Assembly: GCA_006384855.1 (NCBI GenBank)
Contig: VCJN01002430.1
Span: 1 to 64,000, forward strand
Direction: 5' to 3'
DNA length: 64,000 bases
From: Tetraselmis striata
Lineage: Eukaryota; Chlorophyta; Chlorodendrophyceae; Chlorodendrales; Chlorodendraceae
Shown: positions 33,437-48,600 of the stretch, one piece after another
Layout: every line of letters starts with the position of its first letter
How positions within the stretch are numbered: the first letter of the stretch is position 1
The notes under the pieces: generated by a model
Told to the model about the DNA's origin: nothing
Database searches by the model: none
The model's input: only the letters and a program-made list of their open reading frames with translations
Made by a program: the position numbers and the translations under genes

Positions 33437-36400
33437 ATGCACCTTCCGCACCCAGCAGGCGCCCCCTTGCGCGGCCTGCACTCCTGCCGCCGCAGCTCCC
33501 ACAGCGGCCGCGGCTGGCCGTGGCCGTCTGCGTCACCAGCGGGAGGCGCGTGCCAGGGCGGCGGCGTGCTGGGCGCGGTGGGCGCGCTGCCGGAGCGCCT
33601 CACGCCAAGCTGGGGCCGTGCCGGTGGAGCGCGCTCTCTGCCATCGCCGCCGCTGCACATCGCACACGCGGCGTTGCAAAGTCGGCGGAAGGTCACGCAG
33701 AAGAGCGAGGAGCGGCAGAGGTCGGTGCGGCCTGCGTCTACACATTCAGGCTGCATGAGGACACCTGCCAGTATTGCATGGGAGCAGGGAGGGGGGGTGT
33801 TACGCAACTCCCCCCTCCCTGACTGGATCGTCCCTTGTTACATGGATCACTGACAGGCAGGATCCCGAGCTGCGGAGATACTGGGAGGAGGTGCTGGAGC
33901 ACGTAGACAGGCAAGCCCCGGCCCTGTGCCGGGCCCGCCTTGGGCTGCTGGCAGCGTGCGCTCATGACCCTATCAGAGGCGCTATACGTATAGATAGGAG
34001 GCCCTGGCAGCGTGGGATGGGAACTTAGATGGCAGCGGCGGGACGACCAGCCGCGTCCTCGCAACAGGCCATGTGGTGGCAGTACTCAGTAGCCCAATGC
34101 ACCGGCTCGGTCGGTCAAGATGCTACCATACTGCACTAAAGCTCCCGCTGGCCTCTGGACACTTGGGCTGCGGAGGCTGGGGAGGCCTATCGTACCATTC
34201 CAGCTCTGTACTGTTCCCTATAGTCCGATTGAGCCCCCCTAATATGAATTAAATACAAGTTTCGTTTATATTATTGATGCTCCAGTGATATTTTGCTGCA
34301 CTCTGTCCGAAACCCTCTGCCCATCCCGTATGTTTATGTGCAGTTGTGGCCTGTACAGCCCATGTGAAATATCATTTATAAATACGTATGTATATATATA
34401 TATATGTATAGTTGTGGCCTGTAACAGCCCATGTGAAATATCATTCATAATACGGATATATATATATATACATATACATATGTGTGTGTGTGTATATATA
34501 CACATATTCATATTTATATATACATGTATATGTATGTATGTATGTATATACCTTCAAACTAAGACTTGCTGTTCCAACGCTGCCGGCCTGCAGAAACTAC
34601 GCGCAGAAGTACGTTGCCGAGCTGGACATGGACTACCAATTTGGCTGCAAGCCAGGCGTGACTGCGGGCTCCATGCCCTGCTACGAGTACTACCTGGACG
34701 TGCGTGCCCTCGGCCTGGCGCCAGCCCTGAGCATGCGCGTGCCTCTGTGGTCGCCCCAGCCTCGACCTGACTGCTGCCCCGTAGGCCCTTCCCGGGCTTT
34801 TTACTGGTCTGTTTTATATGTAAAAAAACACGCAACATGGCCCCGCTGACTGCCGCACGCAGGTGAAGAGCAAGCACCCGCGGGCGGTCCATCTCGTCCA
34901 GATTGGCAAGTTCTACGAGGCCATCGGCGTAGACGCAATCCTGCTGATGAACTTCTGCAGCCTGAACGCAATGGGGAATAAGCCGCGCGCCGGCGCTCCC
35001 CTCAGCAACATAACGCAGCTCGTGAACGACCTCATATTCAACCGCGCCGGGATCACGCTGGATGTGGTAGGAGCCGAGCGCCGCCTTGGCCATGCACCGC
35101 TCAACCTCTTGCTGTTACATCAGACAACAAAATGCCCGTCTGGCCCCGCTGTGCAGGTCATATCCGAGGAGATTAGCGTCGACATGGACGGCTCCGGGAG
35201 CAGCTACGGCTTCAAGGGAAACGTAAGTCTAATTCTCATCGTGTCGTCGGACGCCTATCCTTACCCCCCTCTCGTGTTGGCAGAGATCGCGACATTATTT
35301 GTCTTCGGGCTTTGACGTTGTGAACTTAGATACACGCGCAGTCGTTCAGGTCCTCGCGTCCGTCGGTGGCTCTGCGGTACGGTGTTGTCGCTGTGACATG
35401 TCCTTCATCGACCTGTTCGTATTGCTGCGCGCTATCGTCGCTCTGGCGATTTTCGACGTTGTTGTGCTCTCTCATCCGCCGCGGTCTCTTTTCTAAACCC
35501 TGGGGCGAGTGCGTGGTGTGAAGCATGTTGATGCCTGGTCGTTGGGGTTATTTCTTTGTGTCGTTACTGCAGCGCGAGGGGGGCAAGACTCGCCTTTGAC
35601 GCCGCAACACATGCTGGGCACGGCAGCACGAGCGACCGTCACTGATCAAGCCGCTCCATGTGTGCAGAAAAACCTGAAGCACCGCGCCATTGTAGGGGTA
35701 TGCAACCAGGCCAGCCCCAACTTCGACCGAGGCCTTATGGCACGCGACCCCTCTGGCGAGAATCTCGCAGAGGCCCGGCCGATGATGGCGCTGGCGGCCA
35801 CTTCATCTGGCTTCCAGATATATGAGGTCGACATCGATATGCGGACCATCCGGGTACGCCCCCGCTCATTCTTGCTGCTGCTGCTCAGCGAAGAAGTGCC
35901 AGCGCTACCACTCGGCCGTCGCGGAATATGCCTGCATCGCCGCGCCACCGGGTTGCAGTGATATCATGGTGTGGCTAGCCCTGTAGGAACTGCCATGCGA
36001 CGAACGTACCGAGCGGGATGGTGGCCGTAACAGGAAAGTAAAGAACCCCCGGACCACGGCCGGCGGTGTTCTCCTGTAGAAATATGTGACAACCTTGCTA
36101 TTACTGGCGCGGGCGACGCACCGATTACAGTATAGCAGGAGCGCACAGAACCGCGCTGAGAGCAGGTCGCGCCCGGAGACGCGCGTCGGGAGCCGCACCG
36201 TGCCACTCCGTCGAGCTGCGTCCTCGCCACTACGTTAAGTTTGCCGACGCCCGCACGCAACAGCAGCGACGAGTACCGCCGCTAGGGTTTGCGGCCCATA
36301 TCACCCGCGCCGCGCTAACTGCTGCACGCGCGCGCGTCGCGCGTGCCGATGTATTGTTAGCGATAACATATACATGACCACTACAAAAATATTCCTCACT

Positions 36401-36620
36401 GCCGGCGCAGTCGCAAATATCATCATCGTTAGATATGTATACATGGTTGCGGACTCTTGAGTGGCGATACCAGAAGGTATAAATTACGGGATGTCGTGCT
36501 TTTTTTTGTAGACTGGTACCAGAACTCGGGCTGACGGGTATGACCTGGCGCTCAGGTCGTATCGTCGGTGTCGAGCGTTCGTAGTCGAGCGCGTATGGTC
36601 CGCAACTAATCACCATCATT

Positions 36621-36672
<52 letters not shown>

Positions 36673-39600
36673 ACGGCGACCCGTATGCGCGACGCCGGTG
36701 CGATAAAGCAGTCGCCGTGTTGGTAGTTTTTTGTCCCAGGGGTTACAAATACCGGTCATGGTAGTCGGTGACGGCGTGCTGCCTGTACCGCAGCAACGCT
36801 CGCCTGCCCGTAGCACGGAACAGTCGCATTGCCGAGCACAATGCGACCTGGCGACGTCGTCTGCTCACGCCGCGACGGCACTCGGCGTCGTGCGTCCGTT
36901 TTCGCGATATCGTCGCGGCTGGTCATCGGCTCGACACGGTGTTTACGCATCATCGCAAAACAGCATAAAATCGGCAGCCGCGAACCAAAATCGACAGCGG
37001 TGGGGCTAGGGGAGTTTCCCTATCGCAACGGCGAGATGTGTCCATCTTATTCTGAGCCACGTACACGCACCGGTGCGCGCGGCATGCGCAGGTGTCCAAG
37101 AACCAGACTCGCGAGACTGTTGACACCCGCATCCAGCGAGGCGGGATCTGCCCTCCCTTGTACTTGCACGAGTCGATCCACGCCAGCGCGATCAACACTG
37201 CTGGTGGCGCACGCACGCGGGACTCCCAGCTGGACTACGCCCGCATGCGAGACCGCTGGAAGCAAACGGTCCCTCCCTCTTTCCCATCTTCCCCCTTTCA
37301 TCTCCACGACCCCGTCATCCTCATTGTCATCCTTCTCCTCATCCTCCTCAGTCTTTGCCTCCCTCTCGCCGTTTATAAGTGTTGTTGCGGTCACACTGCT
37401 CCCCATGCAACGGTCACATCGTAGTTTACAGGTCCTCATGGCAACAGTTCCGTCAGTGTTGTGGCATCTGTTACGGCGATTAGTGGCATTAGTGGCATTT
37501 GTTCACGAATGCTCTAAATAATAAGGGTGGCAGTGCTGTCTGCCGCTGTTTGGCTCGACTCCTGATGCGCTCTGGGAGTGCGGCGCTCTGAGCTGATCAA
37601 TCTTGCCGCATCCCGCACAGGTGCCGGAGATCCACGAGTTTGGGAGCGCCAATGCGCTCCAGGAGCTGCAGAACCTGGTGGTCATGCGAATGGGGTGGGA
37701 CGCCACAGACACTGACAAGGTCCGGGCCTGCACCTGCATGTCCCTCTGGGAGTCGCGGAACCGGAATGCCGGGAGGTGCACCCTGGCCAGGCCCGGACCA
37801 CTCCGCCAAATATTTTCGCATCTGCTGCGGGCAAAGAAGTTGCTGAAGTTCATGAACTGCTCCGAAATCAGCGCCAGTAACTACTCGTCGCAAATCCGAA
37901 TTACTATGCTACACAGCGTCCCCCGAAATCACGCATCGTTGCGTTTGAGCCACCGCTGCTGTCAATCGCCGCGCTCACAAGTTACATATAGTTTCAATAC
38001 TGCTGCGGGAACATCTTTTTCCTCTCCAACCTGCCGGCATGTACGTGCGCTGTACCCCTCCTTTCCCTGTTGCCCATGAGCAGCCCTCTGCCCTTCTGAC
38101 AAAATAAACACCGAGTGTGCAGGGCTTTCGTGTGACAACCAAATCCACGGCCGGCGTGCCGTTGCCGCTCTACCTGTCCACCGCCAGCCAGCTGGGCCTG
38201 GTTGAGACACGTGGCGTCCCTGGCCTGCTGGACAGCATTCTGCCAAAGGTGATCTGGCACCAGCAGGCGGGCAACTCTGCCTCGCAATCCTTGTGCTTCC
38301 CGTCATTCTGTAGCGCGTGCGGGGATGGCTCTGACCGCACTGGTGTGTTGTTTTTTTTTTTTGGGGGGGGGGGGGGGGGGCAGGGCTCGAGACAGATGAT
38401 GAAGCTGTGGATGCTCAACCACCTGCTGGAGCCGCCCTCGCCGCCCGTCGCGATGGCGGTCAACCAGGCCACAAACCTGCTGCTGGAGGGCGACGCGCCG
38501 ATGCCGGGCTTCCCGCTGCTGCGCCCGCCGCTCATCAACAAGCTCATTATCGACCAGGAGGTGTCAGCGGTTGGGTTCCGGCTGCTCACTGACCTGTGCA
38601 CTGCGGTGGTGGACGTCTTTCAGGTCCGCAGCAGCCAAATAATATTGAGCCCTTCTCTCAGGGTTTAGGGTTTAAAGCCCTAACACCAGCACACGTCCGT
38701 CCCATCCAGGGTCACAAACACTTGAGAACTTTGCAACGTCATCCATAAACCTTGTGGCAATACCTGTGGTCCTCATGGTGTCCCCCTCTTTTCGGGCCTT
38801 CCATCTGACGCACCAGTGGGATCTGTGGTGTTTGCAGAACCCGGGGACCGCGCCGTTTGCGGAGCAGATGTTGGTGCCAACCAGCCGGCTGGCAGAGGTG
38901 CGGCGCGTGGCATCCCTTCCCTGCCAGCGGACCTGATCGGGCTGCTGGCTGCCATGTCACAGCGCCATCACAGGCAACTCTTTCGCTGATGCGCTGCGCA
39001 CGGTGAAAGCTGACGACAGGGGAGATATATTGCTATATTGCAACTGCAGAAGGGGGATCCTTTCAACACTAAATCGTACCTGTCGTACCCTTTGGAGCTC
39101 GTATTAAGAGGCATCAGCAGTTGTTGATAATGGGTCTCAATGCAATCCCACTGGCAGCGATATGTGACATCAAACACCCCCCCCCTGTGGGGATAGAAGC
39201 TGTACTCAAGCATGCTGTTATCGGCGGCTTCTCATTCCGAGTGATGGCTGTTCCGCTTTGATTGCCGGTTCCGGCTGACATGGCACAGATGGAGCTCAGC
39301 CGGCGCGGCCTGGTGGAGTCATGCCAGAAAGCAATCGCAACTATCAGCGCAGTGGTTCCCGATGAGAAGGACGCTGAAGCCGCGGGGCAGTCGGCCTATG
39401 CAACGGCTCTGCCTGCCGAGCCAGAGGAGCTGCAGTTGCGGCTGGGGGAGTTCTTTACGGGGTCGGAGGCCTGCTTCCGGGGGTGGGTTCGCAGGGAACT
39501 GCTCGAAGAAGAGCTCAACGCGGTGGAGGTGGGTGATGCATGTCTTCACATACTATGTACATGCTCTTACCCCCCTTGTATTCCTGCACTATCATCTCAT

Positions 39601-42600
39601 GCTGGCTCTTGTCGGCCAAGTCCTATTGCGCATGCTTGACTGTGATTTGGAGCGGTAGGAATCAGGTGATGTTTGTCTAGACACTAAACCTCGTAAGCAA
39701 ACTGCTGGTAATACGTGGAATCGGCGTAAGACCTCATCCGCGCTTGCATTGAATTTGCGCTGCCTTGTTGGTGTCGAGTGTTTTTTGTCAAGGATTGACC
39801 TTGCTACTTCTATCATGTGCTGGGGGAAGTATACCATCGGCTTTTACAGACAAAGCAGTGAGTATATCGCATGCACAGGCGGCTGCCAAGGTGGTCATCG
39901 ACGAGATGTGCCTGGCCATCGAGTCCATCAATGCCATCGCCGATGCGTCGAAGCTGGAGCCAAAGCACAGGGGATTCCAGGTTTGTGGCGCTGCCGATGC
40001 GCACTCAAGCATCGACATGCTCAATGACACGTTTGGCTTGCTTGTGCAGCTGGGCTGTGATGAAAGGTATCCGAAAGTGCTGAGCTCACCTCGATACCGC
40101 TTTCCGCAGATAACGGCCGACCCCGGCTTCCAAATGCTGTCAAAGTCGACGCTGAAGAAGGAGTTGCTGAAGGAGCGGAAGGAAGGCTCCGACCAGCGGG
40201 TGCAGCGCAGCAAGTTCCTCCATCCTCAAATCTCCAGAGGCAGCGAGAACGGAAAGGTGAGTCCAGCCCAGCAAGGGCGCATCAAGGCCTCGTCGAACAG
40301 AATGCACCGCAAGTATGTGGCTGGCGGGATCGCTCATGTGATGCGTCGCTAGTTCCGGCTGCTACAGCTAAACGGCTTGTCCCGGCATCAATGTGTTCAT
40401 TGACACCGTCACAGCTAGCAATGCTCCGTAACTAGCGATCTAGAGCCAGGTGTTCAGATTAGATTTTGCGCTGCTACCTACTGCTTCGGAGCCATTTACC
40501 AAGTTGAGATGACCCATCACTGCTGCTGCTCTGGTGCTTTGAGTCCATTGCTCCGAAACCAACCGTTGATTTGTTGTGGCTGCGAGGCGTGCATACTCGA
40601 GCACACTCACTCTGGGGAACTCCCGGCCTTTTATTTACCTCCATTGCTTCGAGACCGCGGCGATACATAGCGCCGTGCGCATGTATTCTCCAACACCCAA
40701 TGCTGACACATAAAATATGTGACGTCAGTCGGCATTAGCGCAGCCATGTTCCGGCGGTTCCCTTGATGTCTATATTAGCATTCGCACTTAGTTAATGCTA
40801 GTTAATGCTTGCATTGCGTTGCCGGCTCATTTGCAGTCGTATGCAGCTTATATCATGCTTCACTCGCGATATGTACACCCTCACCCGGCTGGCGCACAGA
40901 TGAAGACGAGCTCCGTGATAACGACGGAGCTAGACAAGGCGGTGGATGACTACCTAAGCGCGTGTGGCGCCGCCCAGAGGAAGGTTGTGAAGATTCTCAA
41001 GGTGCGAGCCAGCAGTGCGCCGCCCTCAAGCTTTCCGAAAAGACCTTGAACATAAGCTTTCCGCACGTATTCCTTGACAAATTTCGCATCGCCTGTAAAT
41101 TGATAGTTCAAATTCTTTTCAAGGAAAAAGATTTTGGTGAATGATGCGCAAGAAGTCGCCACCACATTACAGTTGATGTGTCTGTATGTGCTCTGCTGTG
41201 CTTCTGGCCGGTTGGCGGGGCAGACTCTGGCGAACGAGCTTCAGGGCGCCGTGCTCCTGCAGCTCATTGCGGCGTCGTGGTTCGCAGTGGGCTGCCAAGC
41301 GATGATCAGCCACGTGGAGGAGGGCCGACGCAGGAGGTGCGTCTTGCTGCTGTCTGGCTTTGCTCCTGCAGGCCCTAGACAATCCCCCCCCCCCCCCCCC
41401 CCACTTTTGGTCCTATACTGGCTTGCTTGCACTTTTCAGCGACGCCACTGCCGTTGCGCACTTTCATACTACGACAACGTGGACCCGTCGAGGCTCGTTG
41501 CATAATATATCCGATGTCGTATTCTGCGCCCAGGTTTTTAGTGCCGCGCGCTGGCTTTCGTCGTACGCGCCCTCTTACCGGTAATCGTGTGCGACGGGTA
41601 CGGCGACATCCACGACCGTTAACTATACAGCACCAGTAGGTACGGATAATCAGTAATTGGTCGATGCATTACGGCAATATCGTCCCGGCGTGTCCTGGGT
41701 TTACCCGGTTGATGCATTAGCCCTTTGGGGTTCGACTGAGGCAATGGTCTAAGGGCTATGCCAGACCTACGACCGCAGTTGGCGCACGAGGTCAAGTGCT
41801 GGGGCGGCTTCGGCCGATGTCACGGGGCGGACTTTACTTTAGGTACGGATTAGTAGGAATGCATCAATCCATCACGTCCGGATGTATAGTCGAAATATAC
41901 ATGGGGTAAACAAAAGTCGGAGTACGAGTATCTGTATCTCACTAGCAATTCAGCATATGCCTTCCTGATTGGTAGACGTAACGTATATTTAGCAAAGCAT
42001 ATATTTAGCTAGACATATTATATTGAGCAACATGAATTGCTGGGAGGTTAGAGGAACAAGCGAGGACAAAGTACCCCTTGACACTTTGTTATTGTGCAAT
42101 ATACTTATTGCAAAAGAACATGAAGTTTCACTTATCGGAACACTGTAGCTGCGACATGACGCCATGTTGTGCATGTAATGCGCACAGATGGACGCTGCCG
42201 ACGCTCGACCTCAGCGAGGACATTGCGATGGAGCGCACGCAGCAGCGGCTGGGGCCAACGCCAGGCCGCAGGCCTCTGGAGCTGCGGCACGCCTGGCCCT
42301 ACTGGATGAACCGCCTCGAGTGCGCCCCTCTCCCCTCCACCGGCATCCCCTCACCATGTACCACCAACACTGAACCAACGTATGACATTCAACGACTCCC
42401 TGTTCAATTGCGGTAAAAACGGCGTATTCAATATTGTTTCAACGGTGGAGGACATTTTACGCGTGCACTGTCGATTTCATTTCTGATATATATATCGATA
42501 GTCTACTACGTGATTTCATCGCCTCTGATAATAAAAACATCGCAGGGTACCTGTAGTATTGCGTGCGAGTACAATAATGATGCGACTACGCGCGAGCTGA

Positions 42601-45600
42601 TGCGCTGCTGCTGTTGCATTCTATTACTCCGTTCCATAAAACACGGCGTTCGAGTTTATTGTTTGACTTTTCTCCGCCTCAGGGCCAGGTGTCGTGCAAT
42701 TGGGGTTCGCCCTTCTACACCGATACTTAGGGTTGAGCGCATGGGTCTCAGGGTTAATCAAACCCTGTCAGCTTCTTGGATGGTCAGAATATATGCATCC
42801 TAGGTGAATTGTGCCGTATTGGCAGTCGTTTATTTTCGGGCTCCGCTTGCTGACTGCTTGCCGTCAAAGCCCTCGCCGCCCCTGTAACCCCTTGCCCCCT
42901 CTCACGCACGCCCTGTGCCTCGGCAGCTCCACAACGGTGCTGAACTCCGTCAGCTGCAACTCGATGCTGCTGCTCACTGGGCCCAACATGGCCGGCAAAA
43001 GCACCGTCCTGCGCACCGTGGCCGCCACCTCGCTACTGGGCGCGGCGGGCCTGATGGCGCCCTGCGAGTCGGGCCGCATCCCCTACCTCGACGCCTTCAT
43101 CCTGCGCACCTTCTCGCAGGACAGGTGGGTGCCACTGCGCGGCTGCTGCGGCGGCAGACTGCGTCTTGTGAACTGCGTGTCATTAAGCGTCATTTTGTTA
43201 ACAGAATTCGTGTGTTTGCGAATTAGGTCACGGGTTTTGCAGTCACGCACTGGGAATTAAATGTGGGAATTTAAGCTATCCGTTGCTGAACTCGATTGAT
43301 ACGCAGTACAAATCATGGAAAGTTCCCTCCAAACCTCTGAATGAAATCCCGGACATCGATGTGCTATGTATATATATATATATCGTATATATACATGTGT
43401 ATAACGTATATCTAGCTAAGTGTCGCTTGAATGATATGAATAGCAACAAGCTCGAATGTTTATTTATCATCGCGAGTTTGGAGTTATTTCCTGCCTTCTT
43501 GTGTGGATTCGTGGCGCGCCTACCCATCGGCATGATGTACTCGCTGAGCCGGCCCTGGTCCCCGCTGCTGTGATCACCGTTGGCAGCCCCGGCGACGCCA
43601 TGAGCAGTTACGGCGTGGAGTGCCAAGAGATGGCGGCCGTGCAGGTCAGCGCCGCGGCCTTCGCTGAAAGCGCTGCCGATGCCGCCGATCACATCAGCCC
43701 TTCCGAGAGAAGATTCCGGCAAGAAGGCAGGGGACGGTCGAGTGCTGACTCCGCCCCACGGGTGTGCTTGCGCTGGCACTGCCCAGGATGTTGTCACGCA
43801 GCACACCCTGCTGCTGGTGGACGAGCTGGGGAAAGGCACGGAGGTGGCGTCCGGGACCGCGGTCGCAGGTGACCCAAACCAGCCGGCCGAGTTATATCAC
43901 AGTACTCGAACAGAACCGCCACCGCCAGCCCCCGCGGCGCAGCGTTTCGACTGCGACCCTCGTGTAGCCCGTCCTGCAGTCGAGGCCGCAGTTCGTTATT
44001 ACACAACTGCGGGACTGAGAATGTGACGATACTCGACACTAGTCGTCATGAGTCGGGCAGCGGAGGCAGCGCCGGATGCGGATGTGCCACGTGTTCGCTG
44101 TGCTTTCGGAGGAGCGGGGCCAGCAATATATCCCTAGAGTGCGGTTGCTTACGATTGTCGGGAGTGCGACTGAAAAATCCGCCTCGACGTTTCAGCTCCG
44201 AAAAGCAGAGCACGATTGTGTGCCGGGACGATCCATCCGAGCCGCAGGGCTTCAGTACTCTGGGAGGGCACGTACACGCGCCTGAATGAATAACTTCCAA
44301 TTTTCGCGGCCGCTTTGCCTGGCGCCGCTGATCTCGGGAATTAACACTGCTAGCGTGCTATGAAGGGCGGGCTGTCCGGGGCGGTTGCAGCACTGGCCTC
44401 AAACCCGCCGCGCGACACAGTGCATGCGTCCATGCATGCGTGGTCTTGACACTATTTATTGCATAGTCTCTGCTGATTGGCATGTCACGAAGTTCGAGAG
44501 CGGAAGGGGGGGGGGGACAAGTATATGAGGTCGCGTTGGAACAAAACGAGGCGCCGGATGCATCATGCATCTGCGGTTCCATGTGCACGTATCGTTCGTT
44601 CGACTGTCACGTGTCTCTGGGTGCGAACCGACCCGCGAACCGCCGCAATGTTCCGCTGCCGTTCCGGCCGGGAGGGTGGCGGGCTGGGCCGCATTCCACA
44701 GCGGCTGACCGCCCCCGGCTGAGCCGCCCCGCTTGTCCCCCGCAGCGGCGCTCCTGGAGGACCTGCACCAGGCGGGCTGCCGCGGTATCTTCGCCACGCA
44801 CCTGCACGGCCTGCTCACGCTTGAGGGCCTGGACGCCCCGTCGCTGCAGCGCATGCAGATGGAGACGAGGCCGATGGGTACCCCCTCCCCCCATCCCCCC
44901 TCCTTTGCCTCACTCGCCGAAACCATCAAGGATCCGCATCAAGGGGCAGCAGCTAAGCATAAATATACTCCGTGTCTCAAATAAGGTCTTAATTGAGATA
45001 TACCGATGGTATTTTGATTGAGGCCGATTTCGTTGGCATTTTAGTTGACCATAGTACACGTCTATAGATTGCTATCCACAAATCTTTACTGAGTTTCTTG
45101 GCATTTTAATTTCTTGGGGTTGGCCTTGTACATCTACTGCTAAATTTCAACAGCCATCAATGGATTGAATTTTAGAGCAAAGAAGAAATGGTTGGGCATA
45201 AATTTGGTGAATTTTCGTTTACGAGAAGAAACTACTCATTCGAAAAGGTAAATAGCCATTGTCGGGATCATCGTCCATGCTGGTCCGCCTGATGCAGCAA
45301 GGGATCTGGGGCAGTTACCATCCAATGCACCGCCCGAATCGAGCCTCGATTGATTCCAGCGTCGGCGAGGGGCCAACTGCATTGACCCATTGGCAGCCTC
45401 CTTGGAGAGGTGCGCCAGTTCTCGGGGACCCCGTCCGAGCTTGCCGATCCATCAATGTTTCATCGTGCCGATTAATCTGGCCAGTCGCCGGTCCAACAAT
45501 AATGAGTTTTTTTCCTAAAAGAAGTAGTCAGAGATTCCGTAATGTATTCCTTCTGCATTATGATATATTCCCGGATAGATATTGTTGTTCTCTCGCCGGG

Positions 45601-48600
45601 GGCTTCAAGAGCAATTGGCGCGTGGCTACGGTATTCGGATACTTCGGCTCATCCGAGCAAGTGCCGCTTTTTATGCAGCAGCGTGTCCATGTGCCTGACA
45701 TTCTTGGGCTGGTGTATGTAACCGCACCCTCGCCGCCCCCCGTCCGCCGGTGACGCACCAGCGGAGGCCGAGATGGACGAGGAGCGGCGCGCGCTGGCGC
45801 AGCTGACGGGGCGGCCGCTGTCGGTGCCGACGTGGCGGATGGTGGAGGGCTGGAGCACCGAGAGCCTCGCGCTGAGCGTGGCGCTGGACCAGGGCATGCG
45901 CCCCGGGACCGTGCGGCGCGCCGCCGAGCTGTGAGCCTTCCCTGCCCCCCCCCCCCCCCCCCCACACACACACACAAAACGCCCCAACCAGGCTTGAACG
46001 TAAAAAGTCCATTTGGAGCCGACTGAACTTCACCGAAACATTTGTTATTTGGGTTCGTGGGTCGAGACATTATGAATTGTTTTGCAGCAACGAGTCGTAA
46101 AATCCGTTTAATATTCGTGTTGTATTCTGAATAATTTCAAGATACATATTTATTCCTGTCTTCGCGAGAGGGTCAAAAACGAAAATGGACCGCGACCCCA
46201 CAGCGCGGTTCACGGCACGTCATCACGTCGATTGAAGTCGAGTCCCGCTCAGGAATGTGCGTCCGTAGTATACCGCCATTTCACACTCTTGCCGGGGGTG
46301 AAGTGCTCTCATGTGGCACACCTTGGTGGACTCAGGGCCATTTGTGTCGGCTTTTTCAGGTTCCCGGGTCACAACATATTTAGGCGAAATGGCTCACAGT
46401 ACGCCTTTCTGCCGAACGCGAGTTGAGTTGTCGAACTTCAGTTGCGTTCCTAAGTTAAGGGGGGAACCTCGCTTGCTTTATGTGATGATTAAGTTACCCC
46501 CAAAAGTTTCGTATATTCCGAGGGTCTCTTCGAATGACTCGACTCAACTTGCATTTGAGTTGGCTTAATCGCATTGAAAAACTCGACCCAACAGTACTCA
46601 CGCACAATCCCGCCCCCGCCCGCCCCCGCCGGCATCCTCAATTCCGGCCCAGCCCCATGTCCATCCCGGTGCCCTCCACCCAGAAACCACAAATCGGCCC
46701 CGATCACTCCGACAAGTGGAAGCTGTCTTTACCTCCCGGCACCAATTCAGAGATCCGAGAACCGACTCTGCTCATGCATGCCGTCGCAACAAGTAGCCTG
46801 TCGGTTTCGGAATGGCCGCGTAATCCCCTCCCCCCCCCCCCCCCCCCCTAACTCTGCGAGAGAGAGAGAGAGAGAGAGAGAAACCCAAGTTGAAGCTGTC
46901 GGTGATTTCAGGGCATGTTCGCATCCCAATTGGGTGGGCAGCTAAGCTATCCTCGAGGGAGACAAATCCTGTGTCTGTCCCGCGGGTTAGCGCCGACCGG
47001 CTCCGCACCACATGACTATCCAATGTCCGCTAGCTGGGGCCCGGGGCCCCGTGGCAGCTCCGACACGGCGCGGCTGGCATTGCCGGCTCCGGGTGGCGAA
47101 GCGCCCTTGGGTCTCTGTTAGGCCGCTCCCTTTCTATTCGTTCCCCTCTCTATCCATCGTTGACCTCATTGGCCGAGTCGGCTGGGGCGGCGGCGGCCTG
47201 TAGCAGCCGGCGGCCATCCTGGGGGTCGCTTTGGGCCCCCACACGCACTCCTGGGTATCAGTCTTTGCATCCCTAACACAATCTTCGCATCATGCCTTTT
47301 TTTTGGGGGGGGGGGGGGGGGGGGGGGGGAGGGTGTGTTGGTGCATTTAGGGCGGTAGCTTTTAACCTAAGCACAACCCTAAAAGCACATTCTACTGTCA
47401 CGGTCAAGTGTTTATCGGTTCGCTCTGCCGCTCATCCACACATCCGCAAAGAGTCCCCTCTAGCGCTCTCCACATCACAGCCGCCTTCCTCCCGTCGCCC
47501 TCTGCCTGCGCACCCGCGTGCGCCCCCTAACGCGATTGCCCCTCTGACCGCCGCGCGCGCCCCGCCGGCAGTCAAAAAGCCATCCAGTCCTCCTTCACGG
47601 CGGCCGTGGAGGACAGCGGACTCGGTGGCGATGGCGGGGCGGCGAGCGCGCAGGAGCCAACGGAGCAGCGCCAACAAAGCCGTGCCTCAGCGGCGGCGGC
47701 GGCCAGGGTAGCCGGCCCCGTGAGCCGGCCCTCGACGGCGGGCGGGGCGTCGCCGCAGCGCAGCGCGTCGGAGCTGGCCGCCGCGCTGGAGGGCTGGGTG
47801 AGGGAGGAGGCGGCGGGGCAGCGGGTGCCCGCCACCGCCCCGGAGTGCCTCTCCCGCTTCCTGGGCGGGGAGTCGGTGGCGAGCGTCGCCGCCAACCGCG
47901 CCCGGCCCATCAAGGTGCGCGCGTGAACGTGGTTGGCATTGCATCGCGCATCGACACGGAGGAGCGGCGCTTCAATAGCACGCGGTGTACTCGCCCGGGA
48001 CTGTCATCTGCGTTGGCGGATCCAACGAACAACGAAATGTTTTTTTGCGACATCGAGCCGGGACACCCGTGAAGTGTGTCGTGGTGGATGCTGATGGGTC
48101 ACCCTATAGTAAATACACTTTATCTCCATGTGCGGCGGGGTCGAAACCACGTGCAGCGCAATAGCAAAAACCCAAAAGAATCTGCAGCAGTGGTATAGCA
48201 GGTGAGGAGTATATAGGTCGATGTATGTATGTATATATGTATGTATGTATGCATGTATTTATTTGTGTGTACATGTTTGTATATATGTGTGAATAAACTT
48301 ATCCATGTGTACAAAGTCAACTTGCACTCGCGCGGCCTTTGCCTCATACCTGCAATAAGGCTCGATTGCCCCCCCCCCCCCCCCCACACACACACCCACC
48401 CCACCCCTCTTCCTCCCTTTTCGGTAGTGGTATAGCAGGTGAGGAGCATATAGGTCGATGTATGTATGTATGTATGTATGTATGTATGTATGTATTTGTG
48501 TATACATGTTTGTATATATGTATGAACAAAGTTATCCATGTGTACAAAGTCAACGCCGTTGAGCGTGCACTCGCGCGGCCTTTGCCTCCTACCTACAATA

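Noticed and set aside
48229-48507. ORFs with repeated YICMYVCM/YIHTYIHT
   Set aside because: Translation of the GTAT/ATAC microsatellite.
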